Assembly (NCBI GenBank): GCA_019745775.1 | Contig: JAIESR010000023.1 | Location: 1 to 64,000 of the forward strand | DNA from: Xanthobacteraceae bacterium | GTDB taxonomy: Bacteria > Pseudomonadota > Alphaproteobacteria > Rhizobiales > Xanthobacteraceae | DNA length: 64,000 nucleotides | Reading direction: 5' to 3' | Shown here: positions 8,329-18,924 of the stretch, piece by piece | Layout: every line of letters starts with the position of its first letter | How positions within the stretch are numbered: the stretch's first letter is position 1 | Made by a program: the position numbers and the translations under genes | Notes under the pieces: model-generated | Databases searched by the model: none | What the model was told of the DNA's origin: nothing | The model's input: only the letters and a program-made list of their open reading frames with translations

Positions 8329-9804
8329 ATGGCATCCAAGAAAATGGCCTCCAAAGCGCTTCCCGCGACACGCCACGTCGTTTCGATCAACGACCTGTCC
8401 GACAAGGACATCGAGACCATTTTCGACACCGCCCAGGCCTACCTGAAGCAGCTTCCCGACAAGCACTTTTCCTATCGCATCGGCCGCAGCACCGACGTCG
8501 GCTCGAACCACATCCTGGCGAGCCTGTTCTACGAGCCTTCAACCCGCACGCGGTTGTCGTTCGAGAGCGCGATGATCCGGCTGGGCGGCCAGATCATCAC
8601 CAGCGCCGATCCGGCGACCAGCTCCGCCGCCAAGGGCGAAAGCCTCGCCGACACGGTGCGCGTGATCGCCAACTACGCCGACATCATCGTCATCCGCCAT
8701 CCCCGCGACGGCGCTGCGCGGCTCGCGGCCGAATACTCGCCGATCCCGGTGATCAACGGCGGCGACGGCAGCCATGAGCATCCGACTCAGACGTTGTGCG
8801 ACCTGTTCACCCTCAAGCAGAAGAACAAGCGCCTCAAGAACCTGAAGGTCGCGATCTCCGGCGACCTCAGGGGTTCGCGCACCATCCACTCCTTCGTCTA
8901 TGCGCTGGCGCGCTTCGGGGCGACCATCATGCCGATGCCCGCCAAGGGCATGGAGCTGCCCGCCCATGTCGACCAGCGGCTGCGCGAGGAATTCCGCTGC
9001 CACATGGTGTCGGTGCCGAAGGGCGAAGGCGACAACACGTCGATCGACGCGCTCTACGTGACGCCGGAAGAGCCGCACCAGCAAACCCTGTTCTCCGGTC
9101 CCGAAATCGACCGCGACGCCGGCCATGACCTCGAAATGCTCGACAAGAAAGTCGACGCGCTGTACGTCACCCGCTTTCAGAAGGAGCGCTGGGCGGAAAA
9201 GGACCAGGCCTATCCGCGCATCGACCGCAAATTCCTCAACGAGCCGAAATATTCCGACGCCAGCGTGATGCATCCGCTGCCCCGCGTCGGCGAGCTCGAT
9301 GTCGCGTTCGATAGCGACAAGCGGGCGGTCTATTTCGAGCAGGCCGCGTATGGCGTGCCGATCCGCATGGCGCTGATCTCGCTGCTGCTCGGGTTGAAGG
9401 GCAAGTCGCTGCATCGTTTCGCGGGCGGCTTCGAGCAGGACGAACAGCACCTCTACGTTCAGCCGCGCCACATCGGCCTGCACTGCAGCAACAGCAACTG
9501 CATCGTCCACGATCCGATGGAAGTGCAGTATGTGCGCAACAAATTCCACGTCGTCGGGTCGGGCGAGAAGACGCGGCTGCGCTGCGTCTACTGCGAGCGC
9601 GAGATCGAGCACTTCGTCGTCGCCAGCAAGAAGAACAAATGGTACGCCGCGGACATCCCGCCGCTGCGGCGCAGCACCGACCACGGTCTCAAGGACATCA
9701 TCCTGTTCGCGAATGAAACCGACGCCCGGGCCGCCGGCTTCCATTCGCGACGGGCCGCGGCCGATCCCCCTGCTGCGCGACGCGCCGGCGGCCGCGCCAA
9801 GTAG
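8329..9804 (+). CDS. pyrB: Aspartate carbamoyltransferase fused to a PyrI-type zinc domain
   Basis: This enzyme makes carbamoyl-aspartate from carbamoyl phosphate and aspartate, the first committed step of pyrimidine synthesis. The catalytic part (residues about 15-365) has the phosphate loop YEPSTRTR (68-75), [20 protein letters not shown] (149-158), [12 protein letters not shown] and [10 protein letters not shown] (315-324). A C-terminal extension then gives Cys386-x4-Cys391-x27-Cys419-x2-Cys422, within [11 protein letters not shown] and RCVYCERE. This is the zinc-binding domain of the PyrI regulatory chain, but the nucleotide-binding part of PyrI is missing. At 491 residues it is far longer than the roughly 310 residues usual for alphaproteobacterial PyrB. 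plsY follows after 11 bases; no pyrC is present. Confidence 0.9.
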   Translation: MASKKMASKALPATRHVVSINDLSDKDIETIFDTAQAYLKQLPDKHFSYRIGRSTDVGSNHILASLFYEPSTRTRLSFESAMIRLGGQIITSADPATSSAAKGESLADTVRVIANYADIIVIRHPRDGAARLAAEYSPIPVINGGDGSHEHPTQTLCDLFTLKQKNKRLKNLKVAISGDLRGSRTIHSFVYALARFGATIMPMPAKGMELPAHVDQRLREEFRCHMVSVPKGEGDNTSIDALYVTPEEPHQQTLFSGPEIDRDAGHDLEMLDKKVDALYVTRFQKERWAEKDQAYPRIDRKFLNEPKYSDASVMHPLPRVGELDVAFDSDKRAVYFEQAAYGVPIRMALISLLLGLKGKSLHRFAGGFEQDEQHLYVQPRHIGLHCSNSNCIVHDPMEVQYVRNKFHVVGSGEKTRLRCVYCEREIEHFVVASKKNKWYAADIPPLRRSTDHGLKDIILFANETDARAAGFHSRRAAADPPAARRAGGRAK

Positions 9805-9815
9805 CCGGCGCCGCA

Positions 9816-10427
9816 ATGGACGCCCCGCTCTCGCCGCCGCTGGTTGCCACCGCCGTCGCCCTGCTGTTCGGCTATCTCTGCGGCTCGATCCCGTTCGGCG
9901 TCATCCTCACGCGGCTCGCGGGTACGCAGGATATCCGCAGCGTCGGCTCCGGCAATATCGGAGCAACCAATGTGCTGCGCACCGGCAACAAGGCGCTCGC
10001 CGCGGCGACGTTGCTCGGCGATATGCTCAAAGGCACTGCCGCTGTCTTGATCGTGCTCTATTTCACCAGTCGCAACCTCGCGATGGTCGCCGGATTTGGC
10101 GCCTTCGTCGGCCACCTGTTTCCCGTCTGGCTGCACTTCAAAGGCGGCAAAGGGGTCGCGACCTATATCGGCATCCTGCTTGGCTTGGCGTGGCCGGCCG
10201 CCCTCGCCTTCTGCGCCATCTGGCTCGCGGTGGCGGCGGTGACACGCTATTCGTCGCTCGCCGCGCTGATCGCGAGCGCCGCGACGCCGGGCGTGCTGCT
10301 GGCGGCGTCGTCCGGGTACGAGCCGGTGCTGTTCGGCGCGCTGACGGTCATCCTCTGGATCATGCATCGCGACAACATCGCGCGGCTGATGCAGGGCACC
10401 GAAGGCAAGATCGGACAGAAGGCCTGA
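9816..10427 (+). CDS. plsY: Glycerol-3-phosphate acyltransferase PlsY
   Basis: An inner-membrane acyltransferase that makes lysophosphatidic acid from acyl-phosphate and glycerol 3-phosphate, the entry to phospholipid synthesis. The 203 residues show five hydrophobic spans and the family signatures [22 protein letters not shown] (phosphate-binding loop) and [18 protein letters not shown]. It sits 11 bases after the ATCase gene and 54 before dprA, most likely in one transcript. Confidence 0.95.
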   Translation: MDAPLSPPLVATAVALLFGYLCGSIPFGVILTRLAGTQDIRSVGSGNIGATNVLRTGNKALAAATLLGDMLKGTAAVLIVLYFTSRNLAMVAGFGAFVGHLFPVWLHFKGGKGVATYIGILLGLAWPAALAFCAIWLAVAAVTRYSSLAALIASAATPGVLLAASSGYEPVLFGALTVILWIMHRDNIARLMQGTEGKIGQKA

Positions 10428-10481
10428 GCAGGCGAGCGTTCGAAGGGTGGTTGTCTGGTCGCCCCCATTCGCGCCATTCTT

Positions 10482-11627
10482 GTGGTGGCAGGACCATGGG
10501 GACAAACCTTGGGACACGACCGACCGGCTTTCAGCCTCACCGACGCGCAGCGGATCGACTGGCTGCGGCTGATCCGCAGCCAGAACGTCGGGCCGCGCAC
10601 GTTCCGGACGCTGCTGAAGCATTGCGGCAGCGCCAAAGCGGCGATCGAGCGCTTGCCGGAGTTCGCCCGCCGTGGCGGCGCGTCCGGCACGCCCCGCATC
10701 TGTTCGCACGCGGATGCCGAGCGCGAGGTGAAGGCCGCCGCCGCGATCGGCGTCCGCCTGGTGGCGACCGGCGAGGCTGACTATCCCTTGCGCCTGCAGA
10801 TGATCGAGGATGCGCCGCCGCTCCTCGCCGTGCGCGGTCAACACGCGGTGCTGGCGATGCCGATGATCGCCATCGTCGGCGCGCGCAACGCGTCGGCGGC
10901 CGGCGTCAAGTTCGCCGAACGGATCGCGCGCGAACTGGGCGAGGCGGGCTTCGGCATCGCCTCGGGGCTGGCCCGCGGCGTCGACGGCGCGGCGCATCGC
11001 GCGTCGCTCGAGACCGGCACCGTCGCGGTCCTCGCCGGCGGCCACGCGCACATCTATCCGCCCGAACATGTCGGGCTCGCCGAAGCGATCCAGGCGGCCG
11101 GCGCCCTCGTTTCCGAAATGCCGATCGGCTGGGAGCCGCGGGCGCGCGATTTCCCGCGCCGCAACCGGCTGATCTCCGGCCTGTCACTGGGCGTGGTTGT
11201 GATCGAGGCCGCGCGGCGTTCCGGCTCGCTGATCACGGCGCGCATGGCGCTCGAGCAAGGCCGCGAGGTGTTCGCCGTGCCGGGCTCGCCGCTCGATCCC
11301 CGCTGCGACGGCAGCAACGGCCTTCTGAAGCAAGGCGCGACGCTGGTGACCGAGGTGGCGGATATCATCTCCGTCGTCGAGCCGATCCTCGGCCGCCCCA
11401 TGGACCTTGCGATAGAGGAGCCGGAGGCGCCCTCGCCGCACGACTCCGGGCCCGGTTCCGACGAGCGCCAGCGCATCGTCAATCTGCTCGGACCGACACC
11501 GGTCGCGATCGACGATCTCGTGCGATTGTCCGGCAGCACGCCGGCGGTGGTGCGGACGATCCTGCTCGAACTCGAACTGGCCGGACGCCTCGAACGCCAC
11601 GGCGGCGGTCTGGTGTCGCTCGCGTAA
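10482..11627 (+). CDS. dprA: DNA-processing protein DprA
   Basis: DprA loads RecA onto incoming single-stranded DNA during transformation. The 381-residue frame starts at GTG 10482 (a TTG at 10509 is an alternative; no in-frame ATG is near). It has an N-terminal SAM-like helical part ([19 protein letters not shown]), a Rossmann-type core with [36 protein letters not shown] and [12 protein letters not shown], and a C-terminal winged helix ([20 protein letters not shown]). Length is normal. No other competence gene is in the window. Confidence 0.92.
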   Translation: MVAGPWGQTLGHDRPAFSLTDAQRIDWLRLIRSQNVGPRTFRTLLKHCGSAKAAIERLPEFARRGGASGTPRICSHADAEREVKAAAAIGVRLVATGEADYPLRLQMIEDAPPLLAVRGQHAVLAMPMIAIVGARNASAAGVKFAERIARELGEAGFGIASGLARGVDGAAHRASLETGTVAVLAGGHAHIYPPEHVGLAEAIQAAGALVSEMPIGWEPRARDFPRRNRLISGLSLGVVVIEAARRSGSLITARMALEQGREVFAVPGSPLDPRCDGSNGLLKQGATLVTEVADIISVVEPILGRPMDLAIEEPEAPSPHDSGPGSDERQRIVNLLGPTPVAIDDLVRLSGSTPAVVRTILLELELAGRLERHGGGLVSLA

Positions 11628-11837
11628 ATAATAGTGCTCAGATATTTCGCCTATTGATTGCCGCCCCGGAAACCCTGCTGGGGCCGTTGTTTGCTGCTTG
11701 CTGCGACCCTTCCGACCGATGAGGACGGGCGGCTTCGATTTGACAGCGGCGCGCGTCCTCCCCATGTTCCGGCCAGGAATGCGGCCGAGTCCCGCCCCAA
11801 AGTGGGTGAGGATCGGCCGCTAACGCAATGGAACTCA

Positions 11838-14609
11838 ATGAATATCGTCGTTGTTGAATCGCCGGCCAAGGCCAAGACCATCAACAAGTATCTTGGGCCT
11901 GGCTACGAGGTTTTGGCGTCTTTCGGCCATGTCCGGGACCTCCCGGCCAAGGACGGCTCGGTCGATCCCGAGGCCGACTTCCGCATGATCTGGGAGGTCG
12001 ATGACAAGTCCGAGAAGCGGCTCAACGACATCGCCCGCGCCATGAAGGGCGCCAGCAAGCTGATCCTCGCCACCGACCCCGATCGCGAGGGTGAGGCGAT
12101 CTCCTGGCACGTGCTTGAGGTGCTCAAGCAGAAGAAGGCGCTGCAGAAGCAGACCGTCGAGCGGGTGGTGTTCAATTCCATCACCAAGCAGGCGGTGCTC
12201 GATGCGATGAAGCATCCGCGCGTGATCGATGGCGCGCTGGTCGATGCCTACCTCGCCCGCCGGGCGCTCGACTATCTGGTCGGCTTCACGCTGTCGCCGG
12301 TGCTGTGGCGCAAGCTCCCCGGCGCGCGTTCCGCCGGCCGCGTGCAATCGGTGGCGCTGCGTCTCGTCTGCGATCGCGAGCTCGAAATCGAGAAGTTCGT
12401 CCCGCGAGAATACTGGTCGCTGCTGGCGACGCTGGCGACGCCGCGCGGCGATACGTTCGAGGCCCGCCTGGTCGGCGCCGATGGTCAGAAGATCCAGCGC
12501 CTCGACATCGGCTCCGGCGCCGAGGCCGAGGCCTTCAAGACGGCGCTGGAGACCTCGATCTTCACGGCTGCGTCGGTCGAGGCGAAGCCGGCCCGGCGCA
12601 ATCCGCCGCCGCCGTTCACGACCTCGACGCTGCAGCAGGAAGCGAGCCGCAAGCTCGGCTTTGCGCCGGCGCACACGATGCGGCTGGCGCAGCGGCTCTA
12701 TGAAGGCATCGACATCGGCGGCGAGACCGTGGGTCTCATTACCTATATGCGGACCGACGGCGTCGACATGGACCCGGAGGCGGTGAATTCCATCCGTCGC
12801 ATGATCGGCAAGGACTACGGCGCCGACTATGTCCCCGGCGCGCCGCGCACCTATCAGGCCAAATCGAAGAACGCCCAGGAAGCGCACGAAGCGATTCGCC
12901 CGACCGATGCGACGCGCAGCCCGCGCGACGTGGCGCGCTCGGTCGAGCCGGACCAGGCGAAGCTCTACGAGCTGATCTGGAATCGCGCTGTCGCCTGCCA
13001 GATGCAGTCGGCCGAGCTCGAGCGCACCACCGTGGACATCACGGCCAACGTCAACGGCCGCGTGCTCGACCTGCGCGCCACCGGACAGGTGATCAAGTTT
13101 GACGGCTTCCTGCGGCTCTATCACGAGGACCAGGACGATCCGAACCAGGCCGGCGACGGTGACGACGACGACACCAAGCGCCTGCCCGAGATCAATCAGG
13201 GCGAGCGGCTCGACAAGCGCGCGATCGACGCCAGCCAGCACTTCACCGAACCGCCGCCGCGCTACTCGGAAGCCTCGCTGGTCAAGCGGATGGAAGAGCT
13301 CGGCATCGGCCGGCCCTCGACCTATGCGTCGATCCTGCAGGTGCTCAAGGACCGCGGCTATGTCCGCATCGACAAGAAGCGCCTGATTCCCGAGGACAAG
13401 GGCCGCGTGCTGACGGCGTTCCTCGAAAGCTTCTTCGCCCGCTACGTCGAATACGATTTCACGGCAGGCCTCGAAGAGCAGCTCGACCGCATCTCCAACA
13501 ACGAGATCGCCTGGCGCGAGCTGCTGCGCGACTTCTGGCGCGACTTCACCGCCGCGGTCGGCGACATCAAGGAGCTGCGCGTCGCACAGGTGATCGATGC
13601 GCTCGACGAGATGCTCGGGCCGCACCTGTTTCCACCGCGCGCGGATGGTGTCGATCCGCGCAAGTGTCCGCAGTGTGAAAGCGGCCGGCTGTCGCTGAAG
13701 CTCGGCAAGTTCGGCGGCTTCATCGGCTGCACCAACTATCCGGAGTGCCGCTACACCCGCCAGTTCTCGAACGGCAACGGCGGCCCCGACGGCGGCATGA
13801 AGAAGCTCGGCGAGGATCCCGTGAGCGGGCTCGAAGTGACGCTGCGCTCCGGCCGCTTCGGCCCCTACATCCAGCTCGGCGAGGCGGTGAACGGCGAGAA
13901 GCCCAAGCGCGCCGGCATCCCGAAGGGCCTGACACCCGACGATATCGACCTTCAACGCGCGCTCGGCCTGCTGTCGCTGCCGCGCGAAGTCGGCAAGCAT
14001 CCGGAGGATGGTGAGCCGATCATCGCCAACATCGGCCGCTTTGGGCCGTACGTAAAACACGACAAGACCTACGCCAATCTTGACGGCGGCGACGATGTTT
14101 TAACCGTCGGCCTCAACCGCGCGGTCACGCTGATCGCCGAGAAGAAGGCCAATCCCGGCAAGGGCCGCCGCTTCGGCGCCGATCCCGGGCGCTCGCTGGG
14201 CGAGCATCCGGACAAGGGCGGACCGGTGGTAGTCAAGAAGGGCCGCTACGGTCCGTATGTCAGCCATGACGGCGTCAACGCGACGCTGCCGTCCGATATC
14301 GCGCCCGAGACAGTGACCTTGGAGCAGGCACTGCCGTTGCTCGACGCGCGCGAAGCGCGCGGCACCGGCACCCGCAAGAAGCCGCCGGCGAAGCCGAAGA
14401 AGACGGCGGCAAAAAAGGCAGCCGCGGCGGAACAGCCGGCGGAGGGTGCCGAAGCCAAACCGAAGAGCCCGAAGAGGGCCAAGAAAGCGAAGAGCGCCAA
14501 GAAAGCGGACAAGAAAGCGGACAAGAAAGCTGAAAAGCCGGCCGACAAGACCGTCGGCAAGGCGAAGGTCACCAAGAAAGCAAAGGCCACCGAGCCCGAC
14601 ACGCCGTGA
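11838..14609 (+). CDS. topA: DNA topoisomerase I
   Basis: Type IA enzyme that relaxes negative supercoils. The start is ATG 11838 (MNIVVVESPAKAKTI); the longer frame upstream lacks coding character. The Toprim domain is at the N-terminus (with DPDREGEAISWH), and the catalytic tyrosine is Tyr303 in LITYMRTDG. One full C4 zinc finger (CPQCESGRL ... GCTNYPEC) lies near residue 614, followed by several beta-stranded RFGPYI/RYGPYV repeat units. A lysine/alanine-rich tail of about 80 residues (KKADKKADKKAEKPADK) ends the protein, a common alphaproteobacterial feature that probably aids DNA binding. Total 923 residues. Confidence 0.95.
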   Translation: MNIVVVESPAKAKTINKYLGPGYEVLASFGHVRDLPAKDGSVDPEADFRMIWEVDDKSEKRLNDIARAMKGASKLILATDPDREGEAISWHVLEVLKQKKALQKQTVERVVFNSITKQAVLDAMKHPRVIDGALVDAYLARRALDYLVGFTLSPVLWRKLPGARSAGRVQSVALRLVCDRELEIEKFVPREYWSLLATLATPRGDTFEARLVGADGQKIQRLDIGSGAEAEAFKTALETSIFTAASVEAKPARRNPPPPFTTSTLQQEASRKLGFAPAHTMRLAQRLYEGIDIGGETVGLITYMRTDGVDMDPEAVNSIRRMIGKDYGADYVPGAPRTYQAKSKNAQEAHEAIRPTDATRSPRDVARSVEPDQAKLYELIWNRAVACQMQSAELERTTVDITANVNGRVLDLRATGQVIKFDGFLRLYHEDQDDPNQAGDGDDDDTKRLPEINQGERLDKRAIDASQHFTEPPPRYSEASLVKRMEELGIGRPSTYASILQVLKDRGYVRIDKKRLIPEDKGRVLTAFLESFFARYVEYDFTAGLEEQLDRISNNEIAWRELLRDFWRDFTAAVGDIKELRVAQVIDALDEMLGPHLFPPRADGVDPRKCPQCESGRLSLKLGKFGGFIGCTNYPECRYTRQFSNGNGGPDGGMKKLGEDPVSGLEVTLRSGRFGPYIQLGEAVNGEKPKRAGIPKGLTPDDIDLQRALGLLSLPREVGKHPEDGEPIIANIGRFGPYVKHDKTYANLDGGDDVLTVGLNRAVTLIAEKKANPGKGRRFGADPGRSLGEHPDKGGPVVVKKGRYGPYVSHDGVNATLPSDIAPETVTLEQALPLLDAREARGTGTRKKPPAKPKKTAAKKAAAAEQPAEGAEAKPKSPKRAKKAKSAKKADKKADKKAEKPADKTVGKAKVTKKAKATEPDTP

Positions 14610-14710
14610 TGGCGGCGGGCTCGGACTGGCGATGTCGTCATCGCGTGCTTACATGATAGTTAGCTCCGATACGGGCCCTATGAGCGCGCCGCCGATCATC
14701 AAATTCATAC

Positions 14711-17018
14711 GTGAAACGAACCTCCACCAAACCGCATTTCCCTTCCAAAGACGATATCGTTGCCTTCATCGGCCGGCAGCCCGGCAAGGTCGGCACCCGC
14801 GAAATCGCCCGCGCCTTCGGGCTCAAGAACGCCGACCGGGCATCGCTCAAGCGCATGCTGCGTGAGCTCTCCGACGACGGCGTCGTCGAGCGCCGGCGCA
14901 GGAAGCTGCATCGCCCCGGCACGCTGCCCAGCGTCCTGGTGGCCGACGTCACCGGCCGCGACCGCGACGGCGAACTGATCGCAGTTCCTTCCGAGTGGGA
15001 CGACGAGGCCCACGGCGCGGCGCCGAAGATCCATATCCGCACGATGCGCAAGGCGCGGCCGGGCGAAGTCGCCGGAGTCGGCGATCGCGCGCTGGTCCGC
15101 GTCGAGAAATCCGATTCCGGCGATGAGGCGACCTATTCCGGCCGGGTCATCAAAATCATCGATCGCGCCAGGCAGCGCACGCTCGGCCTGTTCCGCGCCC
15201 TGCCGGGCGGCGGCGGGCGGCTCGCCCCGATCGACAAGAAGCACGTCGGGCGCGAGTTCGACATTCCGCCCGGCGCCACCGGCGACGCGCAGGACGGCGA
15301 CCTGGTCGCGGTCGAGACCGCGCCGCCGCGCCGCGGCCTCGGACTGCCGATGGCACGCGTGGTCGAACGGCTCGGATCGATCAAGAGCGAGAAGGCCGTG
15401 AGCCTGATCGCGATCAACGCCCACGGCATTCCGCATGTGTTTCCGCCCGCCGTGATCAAGGAGGCGGAGGCCGCGCGGCCGCCGTCGCCAGGCGGACGCG
15501 AGGACTGTCGCAAGCTGCCGTTCGTCACCATCGACCCGGCCGACGCCAAGGATCACGACGACGCGGTCCACGCCGAATTCGACAGCGACCCCAAGAACAA
15601 GGGCGGGCATGTCGTCAGCGTCGCGATCGCCGACGTCGCCTCCTATGTGCGGCCCGGCAGCGCACTCGACCGCGAGGCCCGCATCCGTGGCAACTCGGTC
15701 TACTTCCCGGATCGTGTCGTGCCGATGCTGCCGGAAGCGATCTCCAACGATCTCTGCTCGCTACGTCCGCATGAGGACCGCGCCGCGCTGGCGGTGCGGA
15801 TGGTGATCGGCGCCGACGGACGCAAGCGCTCGCACACCTTCCACCGCGTGCTGATCCGTTCCGCCGCGAAGCTCTCCTACCAGCAGGCGCAGCGCGCGAT
15901 CGACGGCTGGCCCGACGACGTGAGCGGGCCCATGCTGGGCACCGCGCTCGAACCGCTCTATGCCGCCTATCGCGCCGTGAAGCGCGCGCGAGGAGCGCGC
16001 ACCGCTCGACCTCGACATCCCCGAGCGCAAGATCGTCCTCACCGCCCACAACACCGTCGACCGGGTGATGACGCCGGAGCGGCTCGACAGCCACCGGCTG
16101 ATCGAAGAGTTCATGATCCTCGCCAATGTCGCCGCCGCCGAGACGCTCGAGCGCGGCCACGTGCCGCTGATCTATCGCGTGCACGACGAGCCCGACATCG
16201 AACGCGTCAATGCGCTGCGCGAATTCCTGAAGACGCTCGATATCTCGCTGCCCAAGGGCGGCGCGCTGCGCGCCGAGCAGTTCAACCACATCCTTCAGCG
16301 GGTCAAAGGCCACGAGGCCGAGAAGCTGGTCAACGAAGTGGTGCTGCGCACCCAGGCGCAGGCGGAGTACGCCGCCGAGAACTACGGCCACTTCGGCCTC
16401 AATCTGCGCCGCTACGCGCATTTCACGTCGCCGATCCGCCGGTATGCCGATCTCATCGTGCATCGCGGGCTGATCCGCACCGGCAAGCTCGGCGACGGCG
16501 GCCTGCCGGAGACCGAAGATCTGCGCTCGCTTGCGGAGATCTCCGCCGCCATCTCGGCCACCGAGCGCCGCGCCATGAAGGCCGAGCGCGAGACCTTCGA
16601 CCGGCTGCTGGCCCATTTCCTCGCCGACCGGGTTGGCGCCACTTTCGAGGGTCATATATCGGGGGTGACGCGGGCCGGACTTTTCGTGAAGCTCGACGAT
16701 ACCGGTGCCGACGGATTCATCCCGGCGCGCACGATCGGCAACGAGTATTTCCGTTACGAGGAAAGCCGCCACGCCATGATCGGCAGCCACTCTGGCGAAA
16801 CCCACCGCCTGGGCGATCCGGTGACTGTCAAGCTGGTCGAGGCTGCGCCTGTTGCGGGGGCGCTTCGATTTGAGCTTCTGAGCGAAGGGCGCTATGACGG
16901 CCGCAAGGCGGCGGCACGTCCGCCACGCAGGCCGGAAGGCCGTCGCGGCAAGCGCCGCGGCAAGAACGGCAAGAATAAGAACGCCAAGAACAAGAACCGC
17001 GAGAAAAGGCACCGATGA
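14711..17018 (+). pseudogene. rnr: Ribonuclease R, interrupted by a frameshift
   Basis: RNase R is a 3'-5' exoribonuclease that degrades structured RNA. Reading starts at GTG 14711 (MKRTSTKPHFPSKDDI). It passes a winged-helix start, cold-shock-like OB domains and the RNB active site (TIDPADAKDHDDAVHAE). Near 15983-15990 the frame is lost in a CGCGCGCG tract. The downstream frame (open from 16065) continues the protein with FTSPIRRYADL, an S1 domain (GHISGVTRAGLFVKLD) and a basic tail. Restoring one CG dinucleotide would give KRAREERAPLDLDIPERK, the expected sequence. This is either a real 2-base loss or a sequencing error. The final codons overlap the DUF983 start. Confidence 0.85.
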
Positions 17019-17443
17019 TGCAATCTCTTGCAACCCGTGACGCCTGGGCGGCCATGTTCCGCGGCTGGCGCGGACGCTGCCCGAACTGCGGCGAAGGCCG
17101 CATGTTCCGCGCGTTTCTGAAGGTCGCCGACCACTGCCCGGCCTGCGGCGAGGCGCTGCATCACCAGCGCGCCGACGACGCGCCGGCCTATTTCGTGATC
17201 CTGATCGTCGGCCACATCGTCGTGCCGGTGGCGCTCGCGGTGGAAACCGCGTTGGCGCCGTCCTATTGGATCCACGCCGCGCTCTGGCTGCCGATGACTG
17301 TCGGCATGTCGCTCTATCTCCTCCAGCCGGTCAAAGGCACGTTGGTCGGCCTGCAATGGGCGCTGCGCATGCACGGCTTTAATCCGGCGCAGGCCGACGG
17401 CGACAAACTCGCACCCAGCCGCATCATCGAACCGCGCCGATGA
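17015..17443 (+). CDS. DUF983 membrane protein with two CxxC pairs
   Basis: The 142-residue product belongs to the DUF983 family found in alphaproteobacteria. It has CPNCGEGRMF (Cys22, Cys25) and CPACGEALH (Cys41, Cys44), which together make a zinc ribbon, followed by two hydrophobic spans (FVILIVGHIVVPVALAV and WIHAALWLPMTVGMSLYLL). Function is unknown. It overlaps rnr upstream by 4 bases (ATGA) and the NUDIX gene downstream by 4 bases, so the three are translationally coupled. Confidence 0.85.
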   Translation: MMQSLATRDAWAAMFRGWRGRCPNCGEGRMFRAFLKVADHCPACGEALHHQRADDAPAYFVILIVGHIVVPVALAVETALAPSYWIHAALWLPMTVGMSLYLLQPVKGTLVGLQWALRMHGFNPAQADGDKLAPSRIIEPRR

Positions 17444-18201
17444 CCGACATCGATTCCGACCGCATCGCACGGTTGAACGATTTCGTGCGCCGCATGAACG
17501 CGGTGGATCGCGATCTCTCGCACAAAGTCGTTCGGCCGAAAGATGCGGCGACGCTGATCCTGGTCGATCGCTCCGGCAGCGTTCCGAAGGTGCTGCTCGG
17601 CAAGCGCCACGCCCGCCACAAGTTCATGCCCGGCAAGTTCGTGTTCCCCGGCGGCGGCGTCGATCCGACCGACAAGGCTATGTCGTTCGCGACTGCGCTC
17701 GATCCGCAGGCGGAAATGCGGCTGATGCAGCGCTTCCACAAGGGAAGCCCGGTGCGCGCCCGCGCGCTTGCGCTCGCCGCCGTGCGCGAGACGTTCGAAG
17801 AGACCGGGCTGCTGCTGGGCCAACGCGGTGAGGCGAAAAAGACGCCGGCCGGCGCGTGGTCCGAGTTCGCGCAGCACAAGGTGCTGCCTGATCTCCGCAA
17901 CATCCACTTCATCGGCCGCGCCATCACGCCGCCGGGACGGATCCGCCGGTTCGACGCGCGTTTCTTCACCATGGAAGCGAGCGCCATCGCGCATCGGATC
18001 GAGGGCGTGACCGGTCCGGATGCGGAGCTGGTGGAACTCGTGTGGATGCCGCTGACCGAGGCCAAGCAGCTCGACATGCCCGCCGTGACCGGCGTGATGC
18101 TGGAGGAGCTGGACGGCCGCATCGCCGACGGTTTCGGCCACGCCCTGCCGGTGCCGTTCTATCGGGTGGTCCGCGGCAGCTTCACGCGGGAGTTGCTGTA
18201 G
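17440..18201 (+). CDS. NUDIX hydrolase with expanded Nudix box (NUDT19-like)
   Basis: A 253-residue Nudix hydrolase, which would cleave a nucleoside-diphosphate-X or CoA-like substrate. The fold starts at [10 protein letters not shown]. The catalytic helix is [17 protein letters not shown] with the RE-x2-EE core. The glycine-rich part (FVFPGGGVD) is separated from it by an insertion of about 45 residues, as in the NUDT19/NUDT7-like acyl-CoA group. The start ATG overlaps the DUF983 stop by 4 bases. Substrate is not determinable from sequence. Confidence 0.85.
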   Translation: MTDIDSDRIARLNDFVRRMNAVDRDLSHKVVRPKDAATLILVDRSGSVPKVLLGKRHARHKFMPGKFVFPGGGVDPTDKAMSFATALDPQAEMRLMQRFHKGSPVRARALALAAVRETFEETGLLLGQRGEAKKTPAGAWSEFAQHKVLPDLRNIHFIGRAITPPGRIRRFDARFFTMEASAIAHRIEGVTGPDAELVELVWMPLTEAKQLDMPAVTGVMLEELDGRIADGFGHALPVPFYRVVRGSFTRELL

Positions 18202-18226
18202 GGCGTGTGGCGGGCCCGCAGATTCC

Positions 18227-18254
18227 TTGACTTTGCGAGCCCAGACAGTAGTTT
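18227..18254 (+). promoter_or_regulatory. Possible promoter of rpmG
   Basis: TTGACT at 18227-18232 with TAGTTT at 18249-18254 (16-base spacer) lies 40-65 bases before the rpmG start. The -35 match is good and the -10 match is weak. Confidence 0.4.
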
Positions 18255-18292
18255 CACCGCAACTTTTTGGACGTTATTTTGAGGTCAGCCCC

Positions 18293-18460
18293 ATGGCGAA
18301 AGCTGCATCGATCAAGGTCAAGCTCGTGTCGAGCGCGGACACCGGCTTCTACTACGTGACCCGCAAGAATTCGCGCACCATGACCGACAAGCTGGTCAAG
18401 AAGAAGTACGATCCGGTCGCGAAGAAGCACGTCGAGTTCCGCGAAGGCAAAATCAAGTAA
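18293..18460 (+). CDS. rpmG: 50S ribosomal protein L33
   Basis: Ribosomal large-subunit protein of 55 residues. The start ATG 18293 opens [29 protein letters not shown] and the basic [12 protein letters not shown] end are typical of L33. It lacks the paired Cys motifs of the zinc-binding form. The longer open frame upstream is not coding. A strong hairpin terminator follows. Confidence 0.97.
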   Translation: MAKAASIKVKLVSSADTGFYYVTRKNSRTMTDKLVKKKYDPVAKKHVEFREGKIK

Positions 18461-18924
18461 GGCTTCGCAGCCTCCTGAGACGATCAAGGGCGCCGGTTTG
18501 GCGCCCTTTATCATTCTCAGGGGCTCGTTTCGGTGCCGGACGGCCCTCGAAAGGGCTCAAAATAGGTGGCCGGCCGGGAACGGCGTCATGAGGAGGCCAC
18601 TCGTACCGCTCCCAGGCCGGCCGAACCCCACGGACCCAGGAGATGCGGCGGACCTGAGCATTCCGTAGGGTTATCTCGATTTTCGATGGCGATAACAGCC
18701 GATATCCCGGGCATAAGGCAGGGATATGACCCATCGGTTACGTGAAGCTACCCCAACGCCGCGGGGAAGCCAATGTATTCGGCTGTGGATATCGGCGACA
18801 AACCGTCCATCCTTGCAAATTAAGGTTGACCGTACCGGTTCTGCCGCAGTTCGGGGGCGCTCCTGGAACTCCGGTCAGGGGCCAGATTTCGGTCCAGTTT
18901 GCCGCTGTCGCCCCCGGCGACCGT
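18461..18924. other. 464-base gap between convergent rpmG and pleD
   Basis: No open frame here has a credible start, ribosome site or family resemblance. Apart from the rpmG terminator, it holds two GGCCGGCC palindromes (near 18568 and 18616) and an inverted repeat ATATCCC/GGGATAT (18701-18727). No function can be assigned. Confidence 0.6.
18486..18511 (+). terminator. Intrinsic terminator of rpmG
   Basis: Perfect stem AAGGGCGCC / GGCGCCCTT with loop GGTTT, followed by a short T run, 25 bases after the rpmG stop. Confidence 0.85.

Noticed and set aside
11835-14060. A 741-residue open frame on the minus strand opposite topA
   Set aside because: It is the antisense shadow of a long GC-rich gene, with Arg/Ala/Gly-skewed composition and no family motif; topA on the plus strand is certain.
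16065-17018. A separate RNase gene starting at 16065
   Set aside because: It begins inside the RNB domain with no ribosome site and continues exactly the missing part of rnr, so it is the second half of a broken gene.
18461-18924. Possible small gene between rpmG and pleD
   Set aside because: Short frames on both strands lack ribosome sites and family resemblance; convergent neighbours do not need a promoter here.
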